A stretch of DNA of 64,000 nucleotides from Pomacea canaliculata (GCF_003073045.1 NC_037602.1:3824872-3888871); one strand, 5' to 3'. Shown: positions 1-12,494, counted from the first letter of the stretch. Numbers and translations: made by a program. Notes: a model not told the origin generated them from the sequence alone.

Positions 1-706
1 CTTAGCTGTGATTGGATGTAGCTAAGTAGCAGAATAGTTTGAAGCAAATGTGTAGTATGTTTAATCGATCATGAGAGAGGATGATCCTCGTAAATGAGGA
101 TTTAACATTGTGATTGGCAAAGATTCGTGGTGTGGTTTGAAATTTTACATCATGATGTCCAAATACGAGCTGCGCATATTTTAATTGTGCACTGAGCTTA
201 CTCAAATCAGTAGAAAATAGTCTTTTAAAGCTTAGTTCACCTGCATTCAGTAGCTGAAATGGTGTGTGCCTTGTTTGTCAAACAGGTACTTCTCAATAAA
301 GCTAGAACATAATTATATACCCGGAGAGACGCTCTATTACGCATACGGCTTCCAAACAGAGTAGCTCACGCCTTTTTATTAAAAAATGTCTCATAAACTG
401 GTTTATTTTTCAATTTTGATCTTGACACTTTTAGTGCTACAAATGGTATATTTAGAACGCGTTATCTTTTAAGCCCACTATGATTTAATGCGTATTATTT
501 AAAAGTTTTACCGGAAATTATATTTGTAGAATACAGTAAGCTTTCTGCAGATAATATTATTACTTACGAATACATAATTTGCAGTATAGTTTTACTTTTT
601 GTAGCTATTTTATATGATTGTAAATAATGTTTTAAGAAAGCAGGAATGAAACCATAACAAAGCTTGAAAATTGTATTAAAAAGGTCGGTTTTGCTTGTTC
701 TTTCAG
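1..706. other. 5' flank / upstream intron, no gene seen
   Basis: AT-rich DNA with no convincing exon. It ends in a good splice acceptor (pyrimidine-rich tract then TTTCAG at 701-706), so at least part of it is probably the intron between an unseen 5' noncoding exon and the first coding exon of the CALHM-like gene. Confidence 0.4.
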
Positions 707-3700
707 GTTTGCCATTATTACCACTAGACACAGTCACTAAAGACAGAGATAATGAAACAGTTTAACGACATCGTTACCTGGCTCAAGGGACACATTTCCA
801 TCATTAGTCTGGTGATTCTTGGTATCGGAAACCACTTAGTAAGCGATGATCTGTTTTGCTGTCCATGCGGGGATGACAGTCTGCGAGCAGGGTATACATT
901 TTCGTTAGCATTTACTCCAGCTGTTCTTCTTTTTGTACTTGGTAAGTTCACTACAAACTGCTGTTTAAATGGCGAAAGTTTTAATATCTTTCCAAATTTA
1001 ACTATACAACTCAGAACATATCGACTTTCTTCCTTTCAACTCTTAACAAATTATATAACTGAACAGAGACTATCTTGCAAAAAAAAAAAAAAAATTGTCA
1101 TTTGATAATGGCATGATTTATTTACTATTTGTTAGCAATACTCATTTTATATAACGTCGCTTATGTTATTAGTGTCATCCATTCATTTTCAAGTCAAGAG
1201 AGTTTGAGGAAAGTTTTTGTGAAGAAGACCATTGTATGGGAATAAATGCGACTATATAATTATATATATTAGGTTCCCAGTCACTTAATCCCCAGACACT
1301 TCATCTCCGACACTTAATCCCCGACACTTCATCCCCTAGACTTTTAATCCCTAAGCACTTAATCCCCAGACACTTAATCCCTAAACTAAATCCTTAACTA
1401 AAAAAATTATGAAGTCAGCGAAAAATTTAATTAAAATTCAAATTCAAATCATGCTTTTAACTTCAACGTCATTTGAACATCTACAACATTAGTTAAAGTT
1501 CATATAAGCTAGTACATTTAATGTTCTTAACAATATATACAGTATATACGTATGCTTGAAGTAGGATAGAAGTTCCGGCATGCGATCATGTTGTGGCATT
1601 GACTCTGCAAGCAATTCGAAGGAATCAACGATGTCTTCTTCACGTACATAGACAAGTGCTGGGAGGCATCTGACCATTCCACGTCACTCGTCGTCTTCAT
1701 CGTCACTTCTCATCCCCAGTTCAGTGACTTTGCATAATACTGCCTGACTTCAGTGACAGTAACATCCCGTTATTCTACATGACTGAAACTTCTCTCGAAA
1801 AGCGGTCATCGCAGCTTTCTCAAAGTCTGTTACTATAGTCTCTGGAGCTGCATTAGGCATGAGCTCTCTAACTGCATCCAACAATCTATTATAGGTTGCA
1901 CTTGATTTATAAGGATTAAGTGTCTGGGGTTTAAGTGTCGGGGATGAAGTGCTTAGGGATTAAAAGTCTAGGGGATGAAGTGTCGGGGATGAAGTGTCGG
2001 GGGTGAAGTGTCTGGGGATTAAGTGACTGGACGCCATATATTATATACCTTTATGTTTCTGTATAGGTATTCTGCAAAATCTGAAAACTAATTTTAATAG
2101 GAAACGGTAGAAAGGCTAGTATAATAAAAGCATCATAACACAACTGCTTCGGTGACAGTTTTAGAAGCACTGTGTTGAAAAGAAGATTTTACGCACTTTG
2201 CAAAGATGTCCAATAAAAAAGTGCACACACCATCGTCAGTCAAGCTTACCACGAAATGTGTAGCAGTTAACTTATTTTTAGATAATAGTCAGGTATGTAA
2301 AAATCAATCTGTCTGTCTCACACACACATACAGGTTTGATAAAACTGGAAAAGACACCCAATCCAAGTAAGGGAAGCAAAGCAGCGTGATATATCACACC
2401 GGGATAGGCCTAGATACCCACCATTAATGAACAGAATCGGTTGGCAAGTTTGGCCAAGTGGAAACCAATGAATTTTCCAGAAACTGCAACACTCAAAGGT
2501 TGCAGAAATCATAAAGATCAGAGCTGGAAGTAAAATGGTATTTAAATATGGAAGATACTCTCACAGAAAATATTATGTAAGTACTACATTCAATAGCATA
2601 ACAGATCATAAAGAGACAAAAGAAGAAGAAAGAGCTCTGCTTCACGAATGATCTTTGGAGAGGACAAATAAATTAATTGGCTACGATAAGAGAATGGACT
2701 GGTCTCACTATGCAGGACCTATCACTACAGCTTTGGACAAGGCTAAGTGACGAGTCTTGTCAGCCGCTGCGTCTGTTCTGTTTTTTTTTTCTCTGTGGAT
2801 AAAGCTAGTTCTTTGTATTCTGGTACCAATCTTACAATCACAATGTTAAATGAACTAATAGGCAACACACCCAGGTAACTACGCACATAGAAAAGATAAT
2901 TTAAGGAGTCAAATATGCAATGATTTGTTGAGAGAGGAATTAAAGGATCATCATCAAATTTTAGTCTGGGGTTACGTGTTAGTAAGCATCAGTGCGACGG
3001 TGTCCAAGATGTATAACGGCTTGCAATAACGACACTGTAAAATGTAACAGATTTGTTTTTTAGAAATGCTGATTTTGCACAATATATAAAATATAAAATA
3101 ATAATAGAGCAGAACAAAAAAGGAAAAAGAGAAAATGAAAAGGACAGTTTTCAGCCGCTTTAAGTGCAGGATAACGCTTAATGAAGTTAGGTTTATTTCT
3201 GGCTAAAGTTGTTAGATTTTAAAAAAATTCACCGCCCTTTTTAGGGTTTGAAATAGGGTTCTCAGCTCGGCCTATCTCCCCTTCTCTCTCCAACACACCC
3301 ATCTTTGTGCGCTCAACCTGTCTCGTTTTTTTCTGTCCTCTCGCATTCTTCCTGTCGTCTTTTTTATGTAATAATAGCAGACAAATGTTATAGATACGAA
3401 AATAAACTGCTCTTTGTAAACTTTCGTGGGGGCGACCCGTCGATTGTGTGTGTGTGTGTAACGTCTCAGTGAAGAGAAAAATTTTGGGAGCCTTCGGGAA
3501 AGTGTTCTCAGCTACCCTGACAGTCCCCGCTATGCAAACCTCCGTTTCAATCTTTGCCAGTTATGAAACTTGCTTTGGCGCTATGTTCAACAACTTTCAA
3601 ACACTATGAAGGGCTGCATAAAGTTTATTGCGACATGCAAAATAACTCAAAGCCCAAATCTTATGACAGGTAAAGGTAAAATAAATTATAGCTCAGAACA

Positions 3701-6700
3701 ACTGACAGAATGTAAAATGGTTAAGGAGGTTATATTAGAATAACTACCGAGCAGGTTTCCGTGGCGTACTTGTTACACGTAGTGAGTTTCGTTTGATATG
3801 TATTGCATTCGAACCTTGCCTGTATTTTTTCCCTTTTTGCGCTTATTTGCAGATGCACCCTGGAAGTCTGCGCGTGTTTCACGAGTGTTTAATGGTTGTT
3901 GTTTATGCCGTTCATGCTGTTCATGCTGTCCATGCTGTTCATGCTGTTCATCCTGTTCATCATGTGTTCCATTTAGGCGTCCCATAATGCTTTCAATAGG
4001 GTGGATAATCTACTGCTTGGTAGAGCCAAAGTAAGTGCCCTTTAATCTGCCTTTTCCTTCTATCTGGAAAAAAATATAACTTCAAATAAAAATTTATTTA
4101 TGAAAAGGTCCAATGTGCAAAATTAAATCACTTTGCTATTAGAATTACAAAGAAATAAAAGCTTAAAAAAAGAAAAAAAGCACGAAAAGAAACTAAGTTT
4201 TATACTTCCATATTTGGAAATTTTAATATGAAAGATTATGAAGTACATTATTTAACATTTTACATAATACAGCATTGCTAGTGTGGGTAAAATATAATTT
4301 CTGAATCTAATGGACTTGGACAGTTACTGAGGTGACAAGATACTGTTACATATGTCTAAACAGACTTACTCAAAGTAGCTTGCTTGAGTTTTACTAGAAT
4401 ACCTAAACTCCAGGTGTAAGTCCAAAAACAGTGCAATGCATTATGTTATTAAAATGTATGATAAACTTATGATGTCAAGTACTCGAAGTGATACTTGGGA
4501 TCAAAGAAATAGTGTTTTACTTCATTATGAGAGCAGGCAAATTTTTTGATGTTTGTAAGCTGATATTTTGCCAATAAACAGAATCATTTGCTCAGATTTG
4601 GTGAATTTGTAGCTTATGACCTAAGCATAGCAGCTTGAAAATCTTTTACAAATGTTGCTATTTTTTGTACTTTTGTTACTTTTTAATATAACTGTAGTAA
4701 CTGTCGTAACACCTGCGCGGTATTATCCGTAGGTTTACAAGCTGCATTACAGGAACACATACATGCGATGAGGGAAAAAATGAAAACAATCGCAAAAGTT
4801 TGATAACGACAGCGCTAGCAGGAAGCGTTCTTGGCCTTAGTCTTTGCGCGCTGATTGGTTGTAAGTAACGATTCATTTTTCTTTCTTTCTTTTGTTGTTG
4901 CACATATTCTGTCCCGATTCATATCTTCAGGTTAAATGATGATCAAGCACAATTAATTGATAATGGTTGATTATGTGCACAGGTACACTGCTTTATAATG
5001 TGACAAACGGTAATGTGGGTATGCCTGTACTGGTCGTTGATTTAAGCTACGGAGTGGCAAAAAAGTCTCGCTTCTTCGACCTGCCTTGAGATGATATATG
5101 CAGGTCTTACATGAAATTACCAGTCCACTCGTTCACCTTTGCCGACCAGTTCTTCCCCAGTTCACTTTGTTCACGACCCCATCGCTACACTGAACTCTTA
5201 AAGCTTTCTGCTTGCCCATGACTGTGGCGACTATGCTCAATGTTTCGCGTTGTACGGAGGGGATTCGAACCAATCTTCTCAATCCCTTGGTCTGAATGAT
5301 CTGGATTTTCCTTTCCACATTATTCGCGGAGTAAACGTCTACATACATAAAGCAAATGCAAAGTACGATGGGCTTTTGCAGTCTGTACTTAGTTGCAAAC
5401 CTGTCAATGTTGCTACACTAGAGCCTGTCCTTAATGGCCATTGCTGCTGTCGTTGTTACAATCATGAATAATACCTTGAACACACCTTTAGACGATGTAA
5501 ACTGGCTCATGATGAAAGGTTTCACATTTTACTAGAAAGTAATTTTAATGGTTAATTTTTCCCTCTACAAGTAACAATTCTCTTCAGTTGAAAACACAGA
5601 TGATCTTTTAAAGATTGCATGGAATGAAGGTGATTATGAAGTGCTGCTATTGTCCTCATTTTACAGGTTTCTTGTACTATGCACGCTGTTGTTCAAAGAC
5701 AATCTTGTCTCCGCAATATCAGCAGACCAACATCTCAGAGGTAAGTGCAGAATATGCTGTACCTTGTTATATGCAATATATTTGTACCTTGTTACCAAGG
5801 TATATTAAACCCGTCTATGATTGAAAGCTTCGATACCATGAGGCCTTGTGATCTTCCTGCGAAACATGAAACATGGAACGTCACTTGTTAGATTTTTCTA
5901 TAACAAAACATTTTATAAACATATATATTTCAGAATTCGTTTTTCCGCGCGTGTGTGTGCGATTGGGCTTAGTTTTGTATTTATAGCATAGCTTTTGCCT
6001 GTTTTCTTTTCATCTCAATACTCGTTTTGCCAGTTTGGTACTCAATATTTCACATACCATCTGGCAGTTTTCTTTGCTCATATACCATCAAACCTGCTGA
6101 AAAGGAGTAATAGGAGGTGTATTCAATAGAAATAGATAACTTAAAAAATGTGCAACTTTTCGTGTTAAGCTGCCAGAGTAAACACAGATCAGATCAATCT
6201 ATAAAAGCTAAGGCAATCACCTAATTTTTGATTATTAATTAAACAAAAGGAAACTAGTTTATTAGAAGAACATATCACTACCAAGAAAGCACATGGAGCC
6301 CTGCGGTTAATAAAGATATAACAAAAGCCCTGGGAGTAACGGATTTACATATGAATTTTTTAAAAGTTCTTCTTTAATAGAGTTAGTGTCTTTTTATATA
6401 TGTTCACTTAGCCAGGGCTATTGAAAAGGCTGCTTGTCGGCAACTGAAAGATGAGGTGACATTTCCTGTATTTAGAAAATGGGAAAATATGAACAGTAGA
6501 TGAAAAGCTGTAGACCCATTTCATTACTTAGTGTGACATACAACATTTAATTCTCACGAATTGCAAGTAAAAAAAGGTATTGCCCAAAATAATTCACACA
6601 GATAAAAAAGGGTTCACGAAGCAGATTAAATATAGTCTAATATATTACATTCTCGTGTACACTACTAAAAAAAAAAAATACCTAGCTTACTATTACTTTT

Positions 6701-9700
6701 ATTTACAATATTTTGGAATAGGTACTGAATTTTAACATTTTGTTACACATTTTCTATTCTTTGAAAGCCTTAACGATTGTTTGGCATTGATATTCTACTC
6801 GTTTCTGTATTCTATACACCCATAGATAAATATTTTGCTTTGCACATATAATAGGTTAAAAAAATAAGTATTAATAGTTTCACATCTAGTTAATTTATTC
6901 TTAATTTAAATGATGTTGAATCAAGCCTTTTATAATAAAAAGCCATGGTGTATACAGTTTCACCGAAGGTCCCTCTGTTGTTTTTTTCCTAATGAACGGT
7001 TGCTACACTTGAAGAACACAAGGAACCTCTACTTGCAACAGTCAAGCGACGTAAACTTGTCGTCTTTGGTCAGGTGACCTGGTATGACATCTTGTCGAAG
7101 ACTTTTCTTTAAGGTATTTTGGGGGATGGTAGACGCCGCGATGGATTACCAACAGGAAACACTGGACTGGTCCTCCTGAGCTTGCAATACCTGCTCACTA
7201 TCGCCCAATCTAGACGATAGGAGCGTGCTTGTCAGCGGCCTCCCACGAGAGAAACCAGACAAAAGACGAATTATTGATGACCAAATGACCTCAGTAAATT
7301 AGACCTCAGTAATCGAAGAAAGCAGAACAACAGTTGGACAGATTATCAACTAGTGCAACCTGATAAAAATGCATCTACAGCATCAGCAGGGCGCCTATAA
7401 AAAGTTGATTGAAAAAACAGTCTGACACGAGGGCCTATGGAATCAAATGCGAAAAAGAACATGACCAACTCATACCAGCGTTGTATAATAGCTCGAGTGC
7501 AATACTTTTGAATTTTGAATTACAAGGCTGGGAACCTAACAATTGCTAAATTTTGTATTTATTACTTGTCCCTGTGCTTTTTGGGAATATTTTCTTTCGC
7601 GATATTTTTCTCGGTAAAGAAATTAGGAATATGTAATCAGCCTACAGCAATTTGTCAATCCTGCTGGTTATGATTTGAGCCATTGTTTTCTCTTCTTACA
7701 CTAATAATGTTGTAGTAGTTTCATGAAGTTTTGAATTAAGCAGGAAAAATAGAAATGAAATTTTTACTAAAGCCATCCATTTTTCTATTTTTAAATCTAA
7801 AGAGACAATTTCTATATAACTCACCTATCTTTTAAGCAAATCTCTTCTTATGTATCCGCATTGTGATCATTTAAAAACAGGAAAGTAACAATCATAAAAA
7901 CTATAATTTTTAATGATTTTTAATAATTGAATTAAGCAGAAATTAATTGTTTTTACCTGGGTTTTTTTTTGCATGTTTTGTTCTTTTAGAAAACTCCCAC
8001 AAGTCACCCTACTGAAGCTACTGTGAAGCAAGTCACAGTGGACACTTAGCATATTCACGTGCATAATTGTCAATTCGTGGTGGAGTGTATATATATATAA
8101 AGGAGTGAGACAAGAATTGCCTAGTCACCTTATTTGTTTTCCAGTGTACAGAAGTTTTGTCTCTTATGTTCCATGAAAATGAAAGTGTAAAAGGCAGGTA
8201 AGAATATGAGATAAGGAATTTTTAATTAATGTCCCGGTTTTCAGATGATACAGCGTTTGGTCTGGATAGAAGTTAAATAGTTTGCCGAAAGAGTTATATT
8301 TTTGTAAAACATGTTTTCCCGTTTATCGCAGAATCGTGGGACAGAAGACTCAGAAGAAGAAGGTAAGTATAATACGTGACTTGTGTGAAAAAAAATTGTT
8401 GGCTTATTCAGTGTATAATCTGTTCGTGATTCGTTTGTTATCGACATAATTTTTTTATTTCCGATCTCTCTCTCTCCTTCTGTTTGTTTGTTATTAGTGT
8501 GTTTGTGTATGTAAGTGCTTGGGAGTGTTTGTGTAACTGTTTGTGAGTGTGCGTAAACATATTTTGATAATTTGGTGAGAATCGTAAATAATAATCAAGT
8601 ATTCTTATTCAGAAACGCAAGAACGAAGATAATAAAAACTACTACATACCTGAAAAGGTAGATAATGGGTTCCTGGGTAAAATAAATGACAGTAACAGGC
8701 AACTTCACATCGCTTTACCTAAAACGTAAAAGAAAATACGATATCAAGATAAGAGATGTCTTAGAATTTATGATGACACCTGGATTTGAAATAAAAATTT
8801 CTTAGCAAAGAAACCCTCAAAAATCCGAATATCACATTGCCATTATTAATTTCTGGCAAAAAGCTTAAAACTTTCGTAGAAAGTAAGGTTTTAACTATTT
8901 ACTTTAATTGAGTAACACAGAAGGAACTGGCAGCCACTACTCTGGCTGGTAAAAATCGGCATGTCTACTAAAACCTAGCATGTTTTAATGGTCTTATTTT
9001 CCCACTAAGTAAAACAATATTATTAATTAATAATAAAAGACACTTCAAAAGAAAAGCAGGATTTCTATTTAATTTATTCGTAGTTTAGTTTCTAGTTGAT
9101 ATGTCTGGTTTTCTCTATACATTTCGAAGCGTTATAATCAAGACAGAGTCGTTCACCATTACGGCACTAAAAATTGCCTCTTTCCTCTATTTTACTTTTG
9201 TCTATATTTATATTTACAACACACCCACTGTTTGCTCTGACAAGATGTCGTTAGCTCGTCCCATGATGCTTTTCTGTAGCTCTATAAGATAAAATTTAAG
9301 TAGCAGCAAAGGCCATGATAAAACTGAGTTCAAGATTCCATTTTCTGAAGCTTATTTTGGCATTGGCCTAAAAAGCTAATATAAGTAATGATCAGGTGGA
9401 CCGGACGCTAACTAAAGTTTACCCATCAAAACTTTACTAGTAAGATCACAAGACGTATGAACTCTATTAGGAGTCATCAATAGGAATTTGTGTCTTGAAC
9501 TGATTTCGCAATTACGATTCTTGTTAATTTTTAGTACGTACCAATTACCACATGAACACTTACATATTAAATAACAAAATTGTTCCAATGACAAAGCCAT
9601 TTTGTATGGCAAAACTGTCACTTCATTTCTCTTAGCTGCTACGTGTAAATGATTTCAATCTGATCTCAATTGCAGTAGTAACGGGGTACCTGAAAGGAGT

Positions 9701-10164
9701 GGATTGGAAGATCTTGTCATTAATTGTGGAAGAAGATCTCGTGGGTGTTAAACTACTCAAGGAACTTCAAAAAAATGATTTTAAAAAGCTTGAGGACAGG
9801 TTAAACATGGGTCAGCGAAACACACTGAGAAAAATTTGCGAAATGGTAAGCAGTGCATGAACTCATTATAAATATAAGAAAGGTTTTGTTCCTCATGTAA
9901 AGAACAGAAGGAAGAAATATCACCAATGAAACAATCCCCGGAAATTTAGGAAAAATATGACCACTCAAAACTACTACCCTAGAAAGTGACAGCCCATTAC
10001 CCGAGATCACAAGTAATACTGTGGTATTTATCAAACTACATTTCTTTATTTTAATAATATTTTAGAACTTTACAAATATTTTGATACAATTGCAGTACAG
10101 GGAGCATCGTTATTGCATGTTGAAGGACACGACTGAAAAAATACATTTGTCTTTCAATGTCTGA
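707..10164 (+). CDS. CALHM-like large-pore channel with C-terminal SAM-like domain (multi-exon)
   Basis: Exons, chosen by splice sites and phase: 707-941 (ATG at 752), 3853-4030, 4733-4860, 5667-5740, 8332-8362, 9676-9845, 10096-10164 (TGA). All junction phases agree, giving about 279 aa. The calcium homeostasis modulator family forms oligomeric four-helix channels in the plasma membrane. Seen here: TM1 near residues 15-30, then F-C-C-P-C at 35-39 (family F-x-C-P-C), TM2 ending LLFVL, a cysteine-rich loop, an R-R-P...GWIIYCLVE stretch like family TM3, an extracellular loop with two Cys, TM4 at about 145-170, then Y-A-R-C-C-S-K...S-P, as in family members after TM4. The exon at 9676 resembles the C-terminal half of a SAM fold (L-V-G-V-K-L-L-K-E-L, then G-Q-R). 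The usual helical C-terminal segment after TM4 is mostly missing from my model, so an exon may be absent. Family call is firm; the C-terminal join is inference. Confidence 0.72.
1272..2035. mobile_element. Mutator-like element (MULE), short internally deleted copy, with terminal inverted repeats built of subrepeats
   Basis: The ends are about 120-bp inverted repeats (about 1272-1390 and 1912-2035). Each arm is itself a run of roughly 15-bp units of the form ACACTTAATCCCC or ACACTTCATCCCC. The 8-bp ATATATTA occurs on both sides (1264-1271 and 2036-2043) and fits a target-site duplication, though the region is AT-rich. The interior holds a decayed MULE transposase segment on the minus strand. 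The element sits in intron 1 of the CALHM-like gene. Mutator-like elements typically make 8-11 bp duplications, which agrees. Confidence 0.8.
1489..1893 (-). pseudogene. MULE transposase fragment
   Basis: One frame runs nearly through with two in-frame TGA stops. It contains T-D-F-E-K-A-A (a catalytic-type acidic motif of MULE transposases), G-C-Y-C-H followed two residues later by Q (family C-x-x-H-x-x-Q-like block), and then L-P-A-L-V-Y-V ahead of E-D-I-V-D-S-F-E, matching the family block often written LALAFVP..D....F. Only the middle of the transposase is present, so the copy cannot be autonomous. Confidence 0.75.
2044..3852. other. intron 1 of the CALHM-like gene, no further gene
   Basis: AT-rich intronic sequence with a short GT run near 3448-3460 and pyrimidine-rich stretches. 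No supported exon, repeat family or RNA gene was seen. It ends in a strong pyrimidine tract and TTTGCAG before the exon at 3853. Confidence 0.5.
3910..3962 (+). repeat. 9-bp tandem repeat inside a coding exon
   Basis: Units of GTTCATGCT and close variants repeat about six times. In the CALHM reading frame they encode alternating Cys-Cys-Ser/Pro units, producing a very cysteine-rich cytosolic loop between TM2 and TM3. The repeat stays in frame because the unit is 9 bp. Confidence 0.8.
6412..6455 (+). CDS. possible missed exon of the CALHM-like gene
   Basis: After the acceptor TTCACTTAG there are 44 nt that read R-A-I-E-K-A-A-C-R-Q-L-K-D-E up to a donor-like GAG|GTGACA. The residues resemble the amphipathic helix that follows TM4 in CALHM proteins. 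The exon leaves in phase 0, matching the exon at 8332. It enters in phase 1, while the exon ending at 5740 leaves in phase 0, so another short exon would be needed. Weak candidate. Confidence 0.25.
6740..7320 (+). repeat. duplicated intronic block, copy 1 (partner 10480-11105)
   Basis: By eye the block aligns over several hundred bases with 10480-11105, including an AT-rich lead-in and a decayed LINE 3' end. Identity is moderate with many small indels, so the duplication is old. The following stretch 7520-7830 matches 14865-15180 instead, showing that the second copy was later split by inserted DNA. Confidence 0.7.
7020..7265 (+). pseudogene. LINE 3' end remnant (C-terminal region of a reverse transcriptase ORF)
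   Basis: The frame from 7047 reads R-R-K-L-V-V-F-G-Q-V-T-W-Y-D-I-L-S-K-T-F-L then a stop. This resembles the block that precedes the basic G-R-R-R-G-R-P motif at the end of many metazoan LINE ORF2 proteins, and a degraded G-M-V-D-A-A-M equivalent follows. Frameshifts and stops make it a fossil. Confidence 0.6.
7520..7830 (+). repeat. duplicated intronic block, partner 14865-15180
   Basis: Shared landmarks include a GTAATCAG.CTA block, AATGTAGTAGTTTCATG and TTTTGAATTAAGCAGG. Direct orientation in both copies. This links the CALHM intron to the region just before the candidate exons at 15290 and 15485, so a stretch of this locus was duplicated. Confidence 0.65.
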
Positions 10165-10398
10165 GGTATAGTTTCACTAAAATTTACGACCGCGTATGAC
10201 ACCACTCTATTAAACTGCCATTCAAAATATTACTTATAACTAAGTAAATATTTTGTGGTTTTATCAACGTTTCCTTTAAAAAATACAGATGAAAGAGAAA
10301 CTCTCTATGATTATTTACATTTGCCAATAATTTACATCTCTTAGGAAAGCGATTTCTTTTATTTTTTTCAGTCCCCATACTGATTTTCTTTAATCAAA

Positions 10399-10404
10399 AA
10401 TAAA
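10399..10404 (+). terminator. possible polyadenylation signal of the CALHM-like gene
   Basis: AATAAA lies 235 nt after the proposed TGA at 10162-10164. Position is plausible, but the hexamer is common in AT-rich DNA. Confidence 0.3.
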
Positions 10405-10479
10405 GAACTTTGAAATATTGCGATGTTACTTCACAATTGCGATAATGTCAAGTATTTTAGGCTACTTAGAGGTAATGAT

Positions 10480-11105
10480 TTTTTTTATGAGAGCGTTAAC
10501 TATCGTTTAGCGTTGATACATATGTCACTTGAGTGTATTCTACTCATACCTATATACTATAAACCCGTTGATAAATAGCTTTGTACGAATAATAGACTGA
10601 ACAAAATAAAAAGTAACAGTTTCAAAATCAATTATTAATTCTTACTTTATATTGAATTAAATATTGAATTAAACACGTTTATAATAGAAAGCCTAGAATA
10701 TACAGTATTCACATTCAATGGACATTGGCTAGTCGAAGGTCCCTTTGTTTGTTTGTTGTTTTTTGTATATTGCACGGTTACAAACACTTGAAGGACACAA
10801 GGAACCTCTATTTGTCAGGCTGCGTAAACTTTGGCCAAGTGACCTGGTACGACATCTTGTCGAAGACTTTTCTGTAAGGTATTTTGGGTGATGGTCGACC
10901 CCGCGGTAGCCAGAGGAGGAACTGGTTTACAAACTTCAAACACTGGACAGGTCCTCTTTAGCATGCAAGACCTGCTCATTATCGCCCAAAATAGACGATA
11001 GGGGCGTGCTTGTTAGCGGTCACGTCTATCCATGTGCTCCTCCCAACGAGAGGAACAAGTCAAAAGACGAAATACTGATGACTGAATGACCTCAGCAAAA
11101 TAGAT
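10480..11105 (+). repeat. duplicated block, copy 2 (partner 6740-7320), with LINE 3' end remnant
   Basis: It carries the same order of landmarks as copy 1: AT-rich lead-in, CGAAGGTCCCT, ACACAAGGAACCTCTA, GACATCTTGTCGAAGAC and CGTGCTTGT. It lies just past the last CALHM exon. The LINE-derived part is about 10790-11045 and has no intact frame. Confidence 0.7.
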
Positions 11106-11266
11106 CAACACAAGAGATGGGAGGGACTAACTCTCTGTATTTGTTGTTGTCTGCAATGACCTGCTGTTAGTTTGGTACCTATTATTTGATACATGCTTCT
11201 TTGTATTTTTGTTCAATGATTTGCTTGTCTTCTGTCTCTTTGGTTTCAACTATGGCCCTCTGATGT

Positions 11267-12494
11267 TGTCACGACCGGCAGTCGGACTGCGCATTCTTTA
11301 CGAAGAACGACACGAGATCACTTCAGATTGAGACGTTCTGTTATAGATTATACACCAAAAAGAAAAATTAAGAAAAAAACCCATAAATTGTAGTACAAGA
11401 CTTTTAAGCAAATCAATTTAAACCATACCGCACAATTATCACTCTTGTCTGTTCTAAATCATAAGGTATACGCCATATATTATTCAACACAGAAACTACG
11501 ACAGCGCGCAGGCTGCTACAACAGTTCTCTTAATGTCACCAAGACGACATACACATGTCCTTTTCAATCCACTCCTAACGATACGTCTCTCCGAGCACTT
11601 TTCTAGCCACCAGCAATGTCAGTGTGCTCATTAATGTTCAACACACACATACACACAGTCCGTGTAAACCGTCTTATTCTCCCTCTAATGTTGACGGTGG
11701 AGATTAACATTGGGGGTACGACCTCCCCCCTCTCCCTCTCTACAGGTCAACTCAAAAGGCAAAAGTCTTACTTTGAGTTGTCGGCACCAGCGGACAATCA
11801 AATCGTCAGTGTCCTCGACACTACACTGCACGAATTTAAAGACGACAGCGACGGCCCTCCATGAGGTCGGTGTGTCGTCGTCGTTGTCAGATACGAGAGT
11901 GGAGCCCACTTGCTCAACAGTCTCTAGCTGTGATGAGATGCTGCCCGCCTATTGTCGTCGGCTCGGGTTGTTCTTCTCTGGAACTTCTCGTCAGCTCGGC
12001 GATGTCCACCGCTCCCAGTAGCAGATTCGGCGAGGAACTTTCAACAGCAGTTCTACTGAAGTTGCAGTCTCAAACACAGTAGCAGCGGCTCCACAGCAAC
12101 AACAACACCAGCGAGTCTGTCATAAATCTACTCCAATCTACAATACCACAATTAACAGCCGCCGCTGGATCAGCCTCTCGATTGCCTGATGGCTCTCTCT
12201 CTACTCCGCTGCTCGTTACTCGCTCAACTGCCGCTACCATCCGGCTTAAATCCTCTCCCCCAGTCCACTAGACCAGGTGTATCATTCTTCCAGCCGCACG
12301 TGAGGTCCGAAACTCACTTGGTGCTCACGACCTCTACATCCGTCCCTCAATTACGCAGTTGTGGTGTCACATGGCAGAGGGGCAACACACACACAGGGCT
12401 GGCTACGCCACCCCGCTCCCCCCTCCACTTCCTTCCACCAAACTCAGACGGGATCATGGGAAAAAACAAGGGAGGCACGGACTGATCCGTGACA
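11267..12494. mobile_element. probable solo LTR (family A)
   Basis: Begins TGTCACGACC and ends ATCCGTGACA, so it has the TG...CA form with short inverted ends (TGTCACG/CGTGACA). It is clearly richer in GC than its surroundings. Its first 35 bases share TGCGCATTCTTT with the neighbouring LTR at 12757. No 5-bp direct repeat flanks it (GATGT left, CTAAT right), so it may be the product of recombination or one end of a deleted element. Open frames inside it look fortuitous. Confidence 0.55.

Noticed and set aside
5136-5290. tRNA or SINE on the minus strand, from a perfect B-box-like GGATTCGAACC at 5261
   Set aside because: No acceptable A box at a proper distance and no cloverleaf.
11616-12485. 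Several overlapping frames on both strands
   Set aside because: They lie inside an LTR-like unit of higher GC content, overlap one another and match no gag, pol or host family.
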